Assembly (NCBI GenBank): GCA_028285145.1
Contig: JANQQC010000017.1
Coordinates: forward strand, 25,551-89,550
DNA: 64,000 nucleotides
Reading direction: 5' to 3'
Origin: Hyphomonadaceae bacterium
GTDB taxonomy: Bacteria > Pseudomonadota > Alphaproteobacteria > Caulobacterales > Hyphomonadaceae
Under the pieces are notes generated by a model, which made no database searches, was not told where the DNA came from, and saw only the letters and a list, made by a program, of their open reading frames with translations. The position numbers and the translations under genes were made by a program. This document shows positions 52,177-61,144 of the stretch, piece by piece; positions within the stretch are counted from its first letter, which is position 1, and every line of letters starts with the position of its first letter.

Positions 52177-53136
52177 ATGGAAACCCGTGCAAACTACGCC
52201 CTGATCGGTGCCTTCGTGATCCTTGTCTCGATCGCCGCGCTCGGCTTCACGCTCTGGCTCGGCCAGTCCCAGTTCCAGCGCGAATTCGACGATTATGATA
52301 TTGTCTTCGAAGGCCCGGTGACGCTCGAAGCGGGTGCAGCCGTTCGTTACATCGGAATCAAGGTCGGAGAGGTGGAAAGCGTCCGGATTGATCGCTCCGA
52401 TGCCTCTAAGGTCCGCGCGCGTGTACGCATCGATGCCGAGACTCCGGTAAAGACCGACTCCACAGCCGTCATCGATTTTGCCGGCATTACGGGCGTGACC
52501 TTCGTGCAGATCAATGCCGGGGCCCCGGACGCCCCTCTTCTGGAACGCGAAGCGGGCGAGCCCGTGCCAGTGATCCCGGCCGACCGGACCCAGTTGTCAG
52601 AGCTTGTCTCCGGCGGACGTGAAGTAGTGCGCTCGGCCGAAGACGCCTTGCAACGCATCGACACCGTGCTTAGCGACGACAATATTGAGAGCCTGTCGCA
52701 AACGCTGAAAAACCTGGAGATCATTTCGGCCAAGCTCGCCGAGGAAGACGGCGCAATCGATGGCGCAGCCGAGACGCTCGCCTCGATCAATCGCGCAACG
52801 GCCTCTTTTGAAAATGCGGCGAACGCTCTTGGCGAGTTTGGCGAGGAAGCCGACCAGCGCATTGCGGAGTTCGGAGATCAGTTCGGCGGTCTTGTTGAGG
52901 ATGTCAGCGGCATTCTGGAGTCCTCGGAGAAAGTGATTGAGCAGAGCGCGCGCGCCGCCACCGCCGCCGCTGATGCGGTCGAAGGCCCCGCGCGCTCGGC
53001 GTTGGAGGATGCAAGCCTCGTCAGTCAGGATCTCCGCCGCCTCATCAATCGCCTTGACCGGATTGCCCGTGACGTCGAACAGAATCCGCAAAGCTTCGTC
53101 GTTGGCGACCCCATTCCTTATGAGAGGGAGCAGTGA
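52177..53136 (+). CDS. mlaD: MCE-domain substrate-binding protein (MlaD family)
   Basis: A 319-residue protein with an N-terminal membrane helix (about 7-28), an MCE domain (about 38-115; GPVTLEAGAAVRYIGIKVG and TAVIDFAGITGVTFVQI) and a long helical C-terminus (about 140-300) that may form a tube or coiled coil. The MCE ring binds lipid in the periplasm. AGAAGGAG lies upstream of the ATG. It overlaps the downstream lipoprotein gene by 4 nt. Confidence 0.93.
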   Translation: METRANYALIGAFVILVSIAALGFTLWLGQSQFQREFDDYDIVFEGPVTLEAGAAVRYIGIKVGEVESVRIDRSDASKVRARVRIDAETPVKTDSTAVIDFAGITGVTFVQINAGAPDAPLLEREAGEPVPVIPADRTQLSELVSGGREVVRSAEDALQRIDTVLSDDNIESLSQTLKNLEIISAKLAEEDGAIDGAAETLASINRATASFENAANALGEFGEEADQRIAEFGDQFGGLVEDVSGILESSEKVIEQSARAATAAADAVEGPARSALEDASLVSQDLRRLINRLDRIARDVEQNPQSFVVGDPIPYEREQ

Positions 53137-53708
53137 TGTTTCGTTGTCTGTCTGTCCTGGCTGGCGCAGCTGCGCTGGCCGGTTGTGTCTCGGTTCTGCC
53201 AGAGCCTGAAACCGCCGATGCGCTTTATCGCTTTGGGCCAATGCCCGCGACCCACCAGCTCAGCGCGGTCGTCTCGGTTCGCGAGCCGGACTCCCCGCGC
53301 CTGTTTGGCGGACGCGCCATCGCGTCCCAGGCATCTGACGGGTCACTGCGTCTCGTGCCGGGCGTGGAGTGGGCGGATCGCGCGACTCGTATGTTCCAGC
53401 TCAGCCTTCTTGATACGCTCGACAGCAGCGCAGGCGGGGCGGCGATTTCGTCCAGCGAGGCTGGCGTCGGTGACTACACCCTGTCATGGCGAATCTCTGA
53501 TTTCTCGTTAACTGGCAACACAGCCCGCTGTCAGCTTGAGCTGACACTCCTACCGGCCGCGTCGGATGCCGCCGTTGCGCAGACGGGCGTTGCAAGCACG
53601 GTGACGGCTGATCACCGGGCCGCTTCCGCCCGCGCACAGGCCATGGCCGAAGCTGGGCGGGGCTGTGTGCGTCAAGCTGCTGATTTCGTGGTGGAGGCGT
53701 CGTCCTAG
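53133..53708 (+). CDS. ABC-type transport auxiliary lipoprotein (PqiC/DUF330-like)
   Basis: A 191-residue lipoprotein: MMFRCLSVLAGAAALAGCVSV, lipobox LAGC at residue 18. The C-terminal domain has ADRATRMFQLSLLDTLD and RISDFSL, typical of PqiC/LbpC-like auxiliary proteins of MCE transporters. It probably sits at the outer membrane end of the pathway. No MlaC is present, so this protein may replace it. It converges on the histidine kinase with a 3-nt gap. Confidence 0.88.
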   Translation: MMFRCLSVLAGAAALAGCVSVLPEPETADALYRFGPMPATHQLSAVVSVREPDSPRLFGGRAIASQASDGSLRLVPGVEWADRATRMFQLSLLDTLDSSAGGAAISSSEAGVGDYTLSWRISDFSLTGNTARCQLELTLLPAASDAAVAQTGVASTVTADHRAASARAQAMAEAGRGCVRQAADFVVEASS

Positions 53709-53711
53709 CGC

Positions 53712-56132
53712 CTAGGCGACATCCCGGGAGGTCTGGTGGGCTGCATTGTCGATAGGCAGGTAGAACCGGATCAGCGTGCCTTTGCCCTCGGCACTGGCAA
53801 TGGTCAGCCGCCCGCCATGCATTTCGGCAAAGGACTTTGTCAGCGCGAGGCCAAGCCCGGTGCCTTTCAGGTTCCGGTCTGTATTGCCTTCCACTTGCTC
53901 GAATGGCTGGCCGAGGCGCGGCAGGTCTTCCTTGGGAATGCCGATTCCGGTGTCACGGACCGACACTTCCACTTCGCCATCGCGCCTGTGCACGCCAACC
54001 GTGATCGAGCCGCCGGAATCGGTAAACTTGATCGCATTGGAAACAAGGTTCAGCACCATCTGCCGGACCGCGCGGTGATCGGCCGGGATCTCCGGCAGGT
54101 CGTCATCGTGGCGCAGCGTCAGATCCACATTCTTCTCATCGGCCTTTCGCCGCACCATGCGGACCGCTGCATCGACAGGGTCGACCGGATCAATCGGTCG
54201 CGGATCAATCGTCATCTTGCCGGCCTCGATTTTCGCCATGTCGAGGATCTCGTTGATCATGTCGAGCAGGTGCTGGCCGGAGGTCAGAATGTCGGTCGCG
54301 TATTCCTTATAGCGGGGGTCGCCAAGCGGGCCGTAAAGCTCGTTCACCAGCATTTCGGAGAAGCCGTTCACCGCATTCAGCGGCGTGCGCAGCTCATGGC
54401 TCATATTGGCGAGGAAGGCGCTCTTTGTCTTTGAGGCATACTCGGCCTTGGTTTTCTCTTCGCCATATTTGCGGGCGAGTTCGGCGGCGCGTCCTTCGGA
54501 GCGTTCCAGCTGTGAGACCAGCACGTGCAGCTTCTGTTTCTGCCGGGTCAGTTGCTGCTCGGAGCGGATGTTATCGGTGATATCGACGCCGACGGTGATC
54601 AGGCCGCCATCGGATGTCGTGCGTTCCACCATCTTGATCCACTGGCCAGATTTCAGCGCGTAGATCGTTGTGTTGGAGTCGTCCTCGGAGACCTGCTCGC
54701 GCTGGATCGCCTGCGTGCGCGCCACGGTCACCATGTCGTGGCTGATCCCGGCGCGCAGAACCTCCTCAAGTTTGAAAGACACGGCATAGGCCTGATTCCA
54801 GTACAGCAGCCGTTTGCGTCGGTCCCAGAGAGCGAAGGGGCCTGAGAAGTTCTCGATAGCTCCGCGCAACCGCCGCTCTGCGGCAACGATCCGCCGCTCC
54901 GCCAGTACTTCCTGCGTGACATCCAGAAGGATGCCGCCATACGCCGAAGGCGACGCACCATGCTGCACGGTTGCGTCTGGTGAGGTCCCGCCTCGCATCT
55001 CCACCCAACGCTCGGTTGGCATACCTTCGACGCGGAACCGCACCTGCACCCAACCACTCGCTGACGCTTCGCTCAGCGTCTCGATCATCGCCTCCTGATC
55101 CTCGATCGCGACCGATTGCAGGAAGCGCTGATAGGTGATGGGCTGCTCCAGATCGACACCGAGCAGGCCCTGCGCCTTTTCACTCAGCTCAATCGTCTCG
55201 AATCCATCGCGCATCTCCCAGTAGCCAATCGCTGCCCCGTTCGCGACGAGGCCGAGCAGGCGGGCGGATTGGTCCTGCTGCTCGGTAATGGCGGCGTCGA
55301 AGGTGCGCTTGTCCGCCACGCGATTGGCGAGGCTTACAATGGCCAGCGTTGGTGCGGCAAAGAGCAAGGCGTAGATGATCAGGCTGACAATGTCGCTCAG
55401 CGCAACAACAGGCCGGGCTGAGCGTACGCACACCGTCGCCAGTCCGGCGGGCACCGGCATGCACGCCTGACTGTGAACCTGAAATCCAGCCCCGATGGCC
55501 GATCCGGTCTTCATGCCTTCAATGGGGCTTTCCGCGAGCGCGGGATCACCGGTAGCAACTGTCGTCGCACCGTGAAGCAGGAGCCGCCGGCCGTCAGTCG
55601 TCCCCGGAAGCCATGCCGCGGATGGGGCGAGCGCGAGAAGCGGATTCTCGATTTCCGGATTGCCAACCGTGAGAACATCCCCGGTCGATGTCAGGGCCAC
55701 CAGCCTGTCATTGGTTCTGGCGGCTACAGCTGCGTCTGCGGCGGCCCGCATGCGAGAGCCAACCGGAGCCTGCATGGCATCGCTAAGCGGCAGAACGACA
55801 TCGACGCCGGGCACAGCGAGCGCGGCATGGGAGAGCTCGGTCTCCTCTCGCTCGGCCAGGCTGATCGCGATTCGCGCCGAGGCGATCTTTCCGCCAAGCT
55901 GCTCTGCGATCATGGCTGCCTCGGTTTGCAGGAGGATGATTTCAGCCTGGTTGGCGCGCTGGCGGTCGTCCCAGGCCTTCAGCGTCAGTGCCACTGCCAT
56001 GACAGCGATCAGGGCCAGCAGCCCGCGGGCAATGCCGGGCTGAACGATCGACCGCGAGGCCTCCGTCTGGTCGCCCTCCGCTGTCGCCGATCTGGTGCGC
56101 AAAATCTGGCCCCGTTCGATTCCCCGAATCAC
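53712..56132 (-). CDS. PAS-domain sensor histidine kinase (PleC/DivJ type)
   Basis: An 806-residue inner-membrane kinase. A transmembrane helix at about 36-53 is followed by a periplasmic sensor of about 190 residues, a second helix near 246-268, PAS domains (about 290-410 and 425-530), a coiled coil, and HisKA with H579 in ANMSHELRTPLN. The HATPase has NLVSNAIKF, DTGIGIP and GTGLGLALTK. The H-box and dimerisation helix match the PleC/DivJ/PdhS group that controls DivK in alphaproteobacteria. Start is GTG at 56132. Five GANTC sites lie at its 5' end, suggesting methylation control. Confidence 0.88.
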   Translation of the reverse strand: MIRGIERGQILRTRSATAEGDQTEASRSIVQPGIARGLLALIAVMAVALTLKAWDDRQRANQAEIILLQTEAAMIAEQLGGKIASARIAISLAEREETELSHAALAVPGVDVVLPLSDAMQAPVGSRMRAAADAAVAARTNDRLVALTSTGDVLTVGNPEIENPLLALAPSAAWLPGTTDGRRLLLHGATTVATGDPALAESPIEGMKTGSAIGAGFQVHSQACMPVPAGLATVCVRSARPVVALSDIVSLIIYALLFAAPTLAIVSLANRVADKRTFDAAITEQQDQSARLLGLVANGAAIGYWEMRDGFETIELSEKAQGLLGVDLEQPITYQRFLQSVAIEDQEAMIETLSEASASGWVQVRFRVEGMPTERWVEMRGGTSPDATVQHGASPSAYGGILLDVTQEVLAERRIVAAERRLRGAIENFSGPFALWDRRKRLLYWNQAYAVSFKLEEVLRAGISHDMVTVARTQAIQREQVSEDDSNTTIYALKSGQWIKMVERTTSDGGLITVGVDITDNIRSEQQLTRQKQKLHVLVSQLERSEGRAAELARKYGEEKTKAEYASKTKSAFLANMSHELRTPLNAVNGFSEMLVNELYGPLGDPRYKEYATDILTSGQHLLDMINEILDMAKIEAGKMTIDPRPIDPVDPVDAAVRMVRRKADEKNVDLTLRHDDDLPEIPADHRAVRQMVLNLVSNAIKFTDSGGSITVGVHRRDGEVEVSVRDTGIGIPKEDLPRLGQPFEQVEGNTDRNLKGTGLGLALTKSFAEMHGGRLTIASAEGKGTLIRFYLPIDNAAHQTSRDVA

Positions 56133-56201
56133 GTTCGTTAACGCGACTGATTCTTCTACGAAGCGAATCGTTGCTCAAGTCTTAATGTTTCTTGCCGATT
56201 C
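56118..56201. promoter_or_regulatory. Cluster of five GANTC (CcrM) sites at the histidine kinase start
   Basis: GANTC occurs at 56118, 56126, 56149, 56165 and 56197, five in 84 nt, against an expectation of about 0.3 for this base composition. Three lie upstream of the GTG start and two in the first codons. GTTCGTTAA (56133) and ATTCGTTAA (56198) lie among them; the latter equals the repeat before the TipF-like gene. CcrM methylates GANTC in Caulobacter and relatives. Confidence 0.5.
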
Positions 56202-56202
56202 G

Positions 56203-58797
56203 TTAATCAAGCGCGCGAGCGACAATGTCCGACGCATTCTTGGAAAGCGCAGCTTCTTTCAGATTTTGCAGGGTTTTTTCCGCCGATTCGCGGGCAACCG
56301 GCTCCAGCCGTTTCCATTGCTCGAACGCCGTCAGAAGCCGGGCGGCCAATGCAGGGTTGAGTTTGTCAGCTTCTCGCGCCGTTTTTGCGAGCAGGGCGTG
56401 ACCCTCGCCGGATTTGTGATGAAACCCGGTCATGTTCTGCACAGAGAAGACACCGATGACCGAGCGCACCCGGTTCGGATTCCGCAAGTCGAAGTCGGCA
56501 TGCTTCATCAGCTTCTCGACATCTCCAACAGATCCTGTGGCGGCCAGCACGCCAAACCATTTGTCGACGACAAGCGGGTTCGTCCGCCATTTCGCATAAA
56601 AGGCTTCGACAGCGGTCGCGCGCTCCATGGCGTCCGGCATGTTGCAGAGGGCCCGCAGCGTGGCGAGGCTTTCCGTCATGTTGGTTGCTTCATCGAAAAG
56701 CGTCTTCAGGCGTGGCGCGCCATCGGCCGTGTAAGATAGAAGATCGGCAGCAGCCGCGCGCAGCGCCCGCAGGCCTGCCTGATCGGCATCCGGCCGGAAC
56801 GGTGTTGGCACTGGCGCATCGAGAATTTCGCTCGTCCAGTCTGCCAGTCGTGTCGCCAGTGCGGTCTTCACGGTGCGGCGGGCCTCTTCTAGCGCCGTCG
56901 GATCGGCCGGCTCGCGCTTCATCATCAGATCGCTGGCCAGCGGCAGGCGAAGCAGCAGGGCGGCAAAGGCGGGGTCTGTCTTGGAAATCGCTTTCGTCGC
57001 CTCCGAAAGCGCTTCAAGCAGCCCGTCTTCCGGATCGCCCGAGTCGCCATCGGCAAGACGCAGAATGTCCATGCCTGTCGCCTTGTTAATCGCCTCCCAG
57101 CGATTGTAGGCATCGGTTTCGGCGCGCGCGAAGGCCAGCAGATCTTCGTTCTCCCGGCGGACCGTGACGGGAGCCGAGTAACCGCGATTGACTGAGAGCA
57201 TCGGCCGGGCAGACCCAGCCGGCAGAACGATCTCAAGCGATGCGTCTGCCTCATCCAGCACAATCAGCTTCTCACCGTCCGGCCAGCCATCAGCGTTCAC
57301 ATGTCCGCCCTTACCGTCAAGCAGGGCGCAGGCAAGCGGGATCGGAACAGGGCGCTTCTCATCCTGCCCGGGCGTTGCTGACGTCACCTGCTTCAGCGCA
57401 ACGTTCAGCGTCGCTTGATCTTCATCCCAGGTCTCCCGAAGGCCGACGGCGGGTGTTCCGGCCTGCCCATACCAGACTCGGAAGGCAGACAGGTCTTTGC
57501 TCATCGCGGTTTCGAAGCAGGCGTAGAAATCTTCGATCGTGGCGGCGTCGCCGTCATGGCGCTCGAAGTAGATGTCCATGCCGGCCTTGAAGGCCTCGGG
57601 CCCGATCATGGTCTTGAGCGCACGGATCAGTTCTGCGCCCTTTTCATAGACGGTCGCCGTGTAGAGATTGTCGATGGAGGCATAGCTATCGGGCCGAACG
57701 GGATGGGCGAGTGGTCCGGCGTCTTCCGGAAACTGCCGCGCATGAAGCCGGATGACATCCTTGATGCGCTGGACCGGGCGCGAGCGCATATCGGCTGAGA
57801 ATTCCTGATCGCGAAACACGGTCAGGCCTTCCTTCAGGCAGAGCTGGAACCAGTCGCGGCAGGTGATGCGGTTGCCCGTCCAGTTGTGGAAGTATTCGTG
57901 GGCGACAATGCTCTCAATGGCTTCGAAGTCGAAATCCGTGGCCGTCGCTTCATCGGCGAGGACATAGGCGGAGTTGAAGATATTCAGACCCTTGTTCTCC
58001 ATCGCCCCGAAATTGAAGTCCCGCACGGCGACGACGTTAAAGACGCCAAGATCGTACTCTCGTCCGAAGACCTCTTCGTCCCATGTCATCGAACGCTTCA
58101 GGCAATCCATCGCCCAGACGGCCTTGTCCGCTTCGCCTTTATCCACGTGAATGGCGAGATCGACCGAGCGGCCGGACATCGTCTCGAATGTGTCTTCGTA
58201 CACATCGTACTCCCCGGCGCAGAGCGCGAAGAGATAGGAGGGTTTGGGGTGAGGGTCGTCCCACTCGGCAAAGTGACGGCCACCCGCCAGGTCGCCGGTG
58301 TCTCCCGGCGTCCCGTTAGATAGAAGGATGGGGTAGGCCGCCTTGTCTGCCGCCATGTGCACGGAGAACTTCGCCATCACGTCCGGCCGGTCCGGCCAAT
58401 AGGTAATGCGACGGAAGCCTTCGGATTCGCACTGAGTGCAGAAGCGTCCGGCTGACATGTAAAGCCCGGACAGGGCCGTATTGCTCGCCGGCGCAATCTC
58501 CACTTGGGTGCGCAGCGTGAACGCCTCAGGGGTCTCGGCGATCTCCAGATAGTCATCGCCGACCGTGTACTCGCCATCTTCCAGCGCGCGGTTGTCGATC
58601 GAAATCTCTTTCAGCTTGAGTGTCTCGCCATCAAGGCGCATCGGAACAGCGACGGCCTCTGTGCGGCGAACTTTCATCACGGCTTCAACGACAGTCGTTT
58701 CCGGAGACAGGTCAAAGTGCAGTGTCACCGTGTCGATATCGAATGGATAAGGCGCGTAGTCTGAAAGCTTGACGGGCGGCGGCGTGTCGGTGCGCAT
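56203..58797 (-). CDS. pepN: Aminopeptidase N
   Basis: An 864-residue M1 zinc metallopeptidase removing N-terminal residues from peptides in the cytosol. The substrate-recognition motif GAMEN (264-268) and zinc site VAHEYFHNWTGNR (HEYFH 300-304, with the third ligand Glu about 19 residues on) are complete. The extra C-terminal domains of the E. coli-type enzyme are present, and length is normal. It lies 70 nt upstream of the kinase on the same strand and diverges from the VanZ-like gene. Confidence 0.95.
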   Translation of the reverse strand: MRTDTPPPVKLSDYAPYPFDIDTVTLHFDLSPETTVVEAVMKVRRTEAVAVPMRLDGETLKLKEISIDNRALEDGEYTVGDDYLEIAETPEAFTLRTQVEIAPASNTALSGLYMSAGRFCTQCESEGFRRITYWPDRPDVMAKFSVHMAADKAAYPILLSNGTPGDTGDLAGGRHFAEWDDPHPKPSYLFALCAGEYDVYEDTFETMSGRSVDLAIHVDKGEADKAVWAMDCLKRSMTWDEEVFGREYDLGVFNVVAVRDFNFGAMENKGLNIFNSAYVLADEATATDFDFEAIESIVAHEYFHNWTGNRITCRDWFQLCLKEGLTVFRDQEFSADMRSRPVQRIKDVIRLHARQFPEDAGPLAHPVRPDSYASIDNLYTATVYEKGAELIRALKTMIGPEAFKAGMDIYFERHDGDAATIEDFYACFETAMSKDLSAFRVWYGQAGTPAVGLRETWDEDQATLNVALKQVTSATPGQDEKRPVPIPLACALLDGKGGHVNADGWPDGEKLIVLDEADASLEIVLPAGSARPMLSVNRGYSAPVTVRRENEDLLAFARAETDAYNRWEAINKATGMDILRLADGDSGDPEDGLLEALSEATKAISKTDPAFAALLLRLPLASDLMMKREPADPTALEEARRTVKTALATRLADWTSEILDAPVPTPFRPDADQAGLRALRAAAADLLSYTADGAPRLKTLFDEATNMTESLATLRALCNMPDAMERATAVEAFYAKWRTNPLVVDKWFGVLAATGSVGDVEKLMKHADFDLRNPNRVRSVIGVFSVQNMTGFHHKSGEGHALLAKTAREADKLNPALAARLLTAFEQWKRLEPVARESAEKTLQNLKEAALSKNASDIVARALD

Positions 58798-58891
58798 GAG
58801 AAACCTTGTGTTTGTGCCGTCGCTGGTGGAGTCTTTGCGACGGGAGGGCTTCCTTTATAGGGGCCTGGCGCGGCGCGCCAGTAAACAAGCG

Positions 58892-59245
58892 ATGACATCA
58901 GCCACCTTCTTCGTGAAAAATGCGATAGGGGGGCTGGCCTTTCTGGCAGCCGCGATCGTGGCCGTGACCTCGCTCGCGCCCGCCTCGGATGTTTCGTCCA
59001 TAGCCGTCCTCAACGACAAGGCGAGACACTTCATCGCTTACGCCGTGCTCGGTGTGCTGTTCGCTGAAACCTTTCGCGCGCGTTCCTGGGCCTTGGTTGC
59101 GGTATGGGTCGCCGCTTATGGCGGCGCAATCGAGCTGCTTCAGGGCCTCATGCCCGTGGGGCGGGAAGCCTCATGGCTCGATCAACTCGCCAATACAGTT
59201 GGTGCGTTTAGCGGCGTCCTGGCGCTCCGTTTCGCGCGGCGCTGA
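58892..59245 (+). CDS. VanZ-like family membrane protein
   Basis: A 117-residue protein with about four membrane helices and the VanZ-type motifs NDKARHFIAYAVLGVLFAE (starting D-K-x-x-H-F) and GAIELLQGLMPVGREASWLD, here taken as AIELLQGLMPV with a downstream D. VanZ-family proteins are widespread and mostly uncharacterised. Start ATG 58892 is uncertain; a longer frame from 58769 adds a non-membrane extension. Its stop abuts the next gene's stop on the opposite strand. Confidence 0.8.
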   Translation: MTSATFFVKNAIGGLAFLAAAIVAVTSLAPASDVSSIAVLNDKARHFIAYAVLGVLFAETFRARSWALVAVWVAAYGGAIELLQGLMPVGREASWLDQLANTVGAFSGVLALRFARR

Positions 59246-59827
59246 TTACTCGGCGGCGACAGCTGCGGTGTCTTCGCTGATGTCGTAGATCTGCCGCAGG
59301 ATGGACGAGCAGCGCTTGAGGTCCGGAATAATCTCGACCGGCATCTCGTCAGACTGCTCGCTTGCAGTATCGGCAAGGCTCTTGATTAGGCGCAGCATGT
59401 CCGGCGCGGCGGCGATGAGGCGGGCCTGATGCTCGATCCGCGACGGATCGCGGTCATATTCTGCCCCTGGCACACGCCAGCCACCCCAGTCCTGAGGATC
59501 CGTCACGACAACCGGAAATGTCCCCGGATGCGGATGGGCGCTGCGGGTCTCGCCAGCCTGCCATTTGCTTTTCATACGTAGAACGCGCCAGTTTTCCTGT
59601 CCGATCCGTTCCTCGGAATCAAGCTCATCCACGTCGCGCTTGTCCATGGCCGCTTCGGACACAAGCTCGGCGGCCTGAAAGTCCCGACCAAGGCCAACAT
59701 CATAAGTGACGCGTAACGGTTCCTGCACGTCCTTCACCCAATGCGGGATCACGCGCTCGACCAGCGCCCATGTGCCGACTGGCTTCACATAGACACGCTG
59801 CATTTTATGGAAAAGGGCCTTCGCCAT
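59246..59827 (-). CDS. Conserved hypothetical protein
   Basis: A 193-residue soluble protein with no signal peptide or membrane segment. Features: an N-terminal basic stretch AKALFHKMQRVYVKP, an acidic segment RDVDELDSEERIGQENWRVL, and a C-terminal helical region RLIAAAPDMLRLIKSLAD. I do not recognise the family; a similar Hyphomonadaceae-type hypothetical is possible but not verifiable here. It reads away from the acyl-CoA dehydrogenase pair across a 187-nt divergent region. Confidence 0.6.
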   Translation of the reverse strand: MAKALFHKMQRVYVKPVGTWALVERVIPHWVKDVQEPLRVTYDVGLGRDFQAAELVSEAAMDKRDVDELDSEERIGQENWRVLRMKSKWQAGETRSAHPHPGTFPVVVTDPQDWGGWRVPGAEYDRDPSRIEHQARLIAAAPDMLRLIKSLADTASEQSDEMPVEIIPDLKRCSSILRQIYDISEDTAAVAAE

Positions 59828-59968
59828 CAGGGCTCTCCGTACGGGTTCGCCGTTTATTCCATAATATGTTTAGGCGATGGTGAACGCGCATTCGCAAATT
59901 CGTCAGACCCGAATTTCATTGACGCAGCGTGAGACCTTTCCGTGCGCGTCAACTAAGCTATTCTTGTG

Positions 59969-59981
59969 CTAGAAAATCTAG
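59969..59981. repeat. Inverted repeat CTAGA-AAA-TCTAG before the acyl-CoA dehydrogenase pair
   Basis: A perfect 5-bp inverted repeat lies 34 nt before the start of the first acyl-CoA dehydrogenase gene, within the 187-nt divergent region. It could be an operator for a TetR/FadR-type repressor of lipid genes, but the arms are short. Confidence 0.25.
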
Positions 59982-60014
59982 AAAACGCCCTGATGGGCCG
60001 GGAGCCAAACGTCC

Positions 60015-61130
60015 ATGAACTTCGATTTCTCCGAAGACCAGAAATTCCTGCGCGATGAGGCGCGGAAATTCCTCACCGCCGAGTGCACCACACAGCATGT
60101 GCGTGAAGTCCTCAATGATGACGATACGAGCCACCATGAGGGGGTCTGGAAAAAAGTCGTCGAAATGGGCTGGCTCGGCACAGCGATCCCGGAAGAGCAT
60201 GGTGGGCTCGGCCTTGGCATGCTGGAGCTTTGCGTAATCGCCGAGGAAATGGGCCGCGCGCTTGCGCCGGTACCCTTCGCTTCGACCGCCTACTTCTTCA
60301 CTGAAGCGCTTAAGCTCGCCGGCTCTCAGGCCCAGCAGGCTGCTGTGTTCCCGGGCGTTGTCTCCGGTGATGTCGTTGGCTGCTACGCTGCCAGCGAAGG
60401 CCCCGGCGACCCGCAGGTCTCAAAACTTACAACCACATTCGACGGCGACACCCTCAACGGCAAGAAAATCCCGGTGACCGACGGCGATGTTGCCACCCAT
60501 GCCGTGGTTCTTGCCAAGGAAGGCTCAGGTGCGAGCCTGGTCCTCGTCGATCTCACCGGCGATGGCGTCACCCGCGAGACCGTCGACACGCTGGAGCCAA
60601 CCCGCTCCCACGCAAAGATCACTTTCAATGGTGCAAAGGCGGAACGCCTCGGCGAGGCCGGGCACGGCGCAGACCTTGCGGCCCAGCTGATGGACCGTGT
60701 CGCTGTCTTGATCGCCTTTGAACAGCTGGGCGGCGCGTCCCGCTGTCTCGACATGGCGACCGACTACGCCAAGGAGCGCTATGCCTTTGGCCGTCCAATC
60801 GGCGGCAATCAGGCAATCAAGCACAAGCTCGCCGAGATGTATGTGAAGAACGAAGTGGCCCGCTCCAACGCCTATTATGGCGCGTGGGCCCTCTCGACCG
60901 ACGCGACCGAGCTGCCGGAAGCGGCCGCGGCGGCTCGCCTCGCAGCATCTGAGGCCTACTGGTTCGCCTCCAAGGAAAACATCCAGACCCATGGCGGCAT
61001 GGGCTTCACCTGGGAGGTGGACTGCCACCTCTTCTATCGCCGGGCGAAGCTGCTGGCCGTTCAGGCCGGCGCGCCGAAAGTCTGGAAAGAAAAACTCGTC
61101 AAAGCACTCGAACTGAAGAACGCGGCATAG
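60015..61130 (+). CDS. Acyl-CoA dehydrogenase, smaller subunit-like
   Basis: A 371-residue flavin-dependent acyl-CoA dehydrogenase. N-terminal MNFDFSEDQKFLRDEARKFL (shown up to 20 residues), a middle domain with ASEGPGDP and a C-terminal helical domain with GGNQAIKHKLAEMYV. The segment around the usual catalytic Glu (DCHLFYRRAKLLA) differs from the canonical E-x-x-x-R region. It is followed by a second acyl-CoA dehydrogenase after 14 nt, a pattern of heteromeric FadE pairs. GGCCGGGAG lies upstream. Confidence 0.88.
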   Translation: MNFDFSEDQKFLRDEARKFLTAECTTQHVREVLNDDDTSHHEGVWKKVVEMGWLGTAIPEEHGGLGLGMLELCVIAEEMGRALAPVPFASTAYFFTEALKLAGSQAQQAAVFPGVVSGDVVGCYAASEGPGDPQVSKLTTTFDGDTLNGKKIPVTDGDVATHAVVLAKEGSGASLVLVDLTGDGVTRETVDTLEPTRSHAKITFNGAKAERLGEAGHGADLAAQLMDRVAVLIAFEQLGGASRCLDMATDYAKERYAFGRPIGGNQAIKHKLAEMYVKNEVARSNAYYGAWALSTDATELPEAAAAARLAASEAYWFASKENIQTHGGMGFTWEVDCHLFYRRAKLLAVQAGAPKVWKEKLVKALELKNAA

Positions 61131-61144
61131 GAAGGACAACTATC

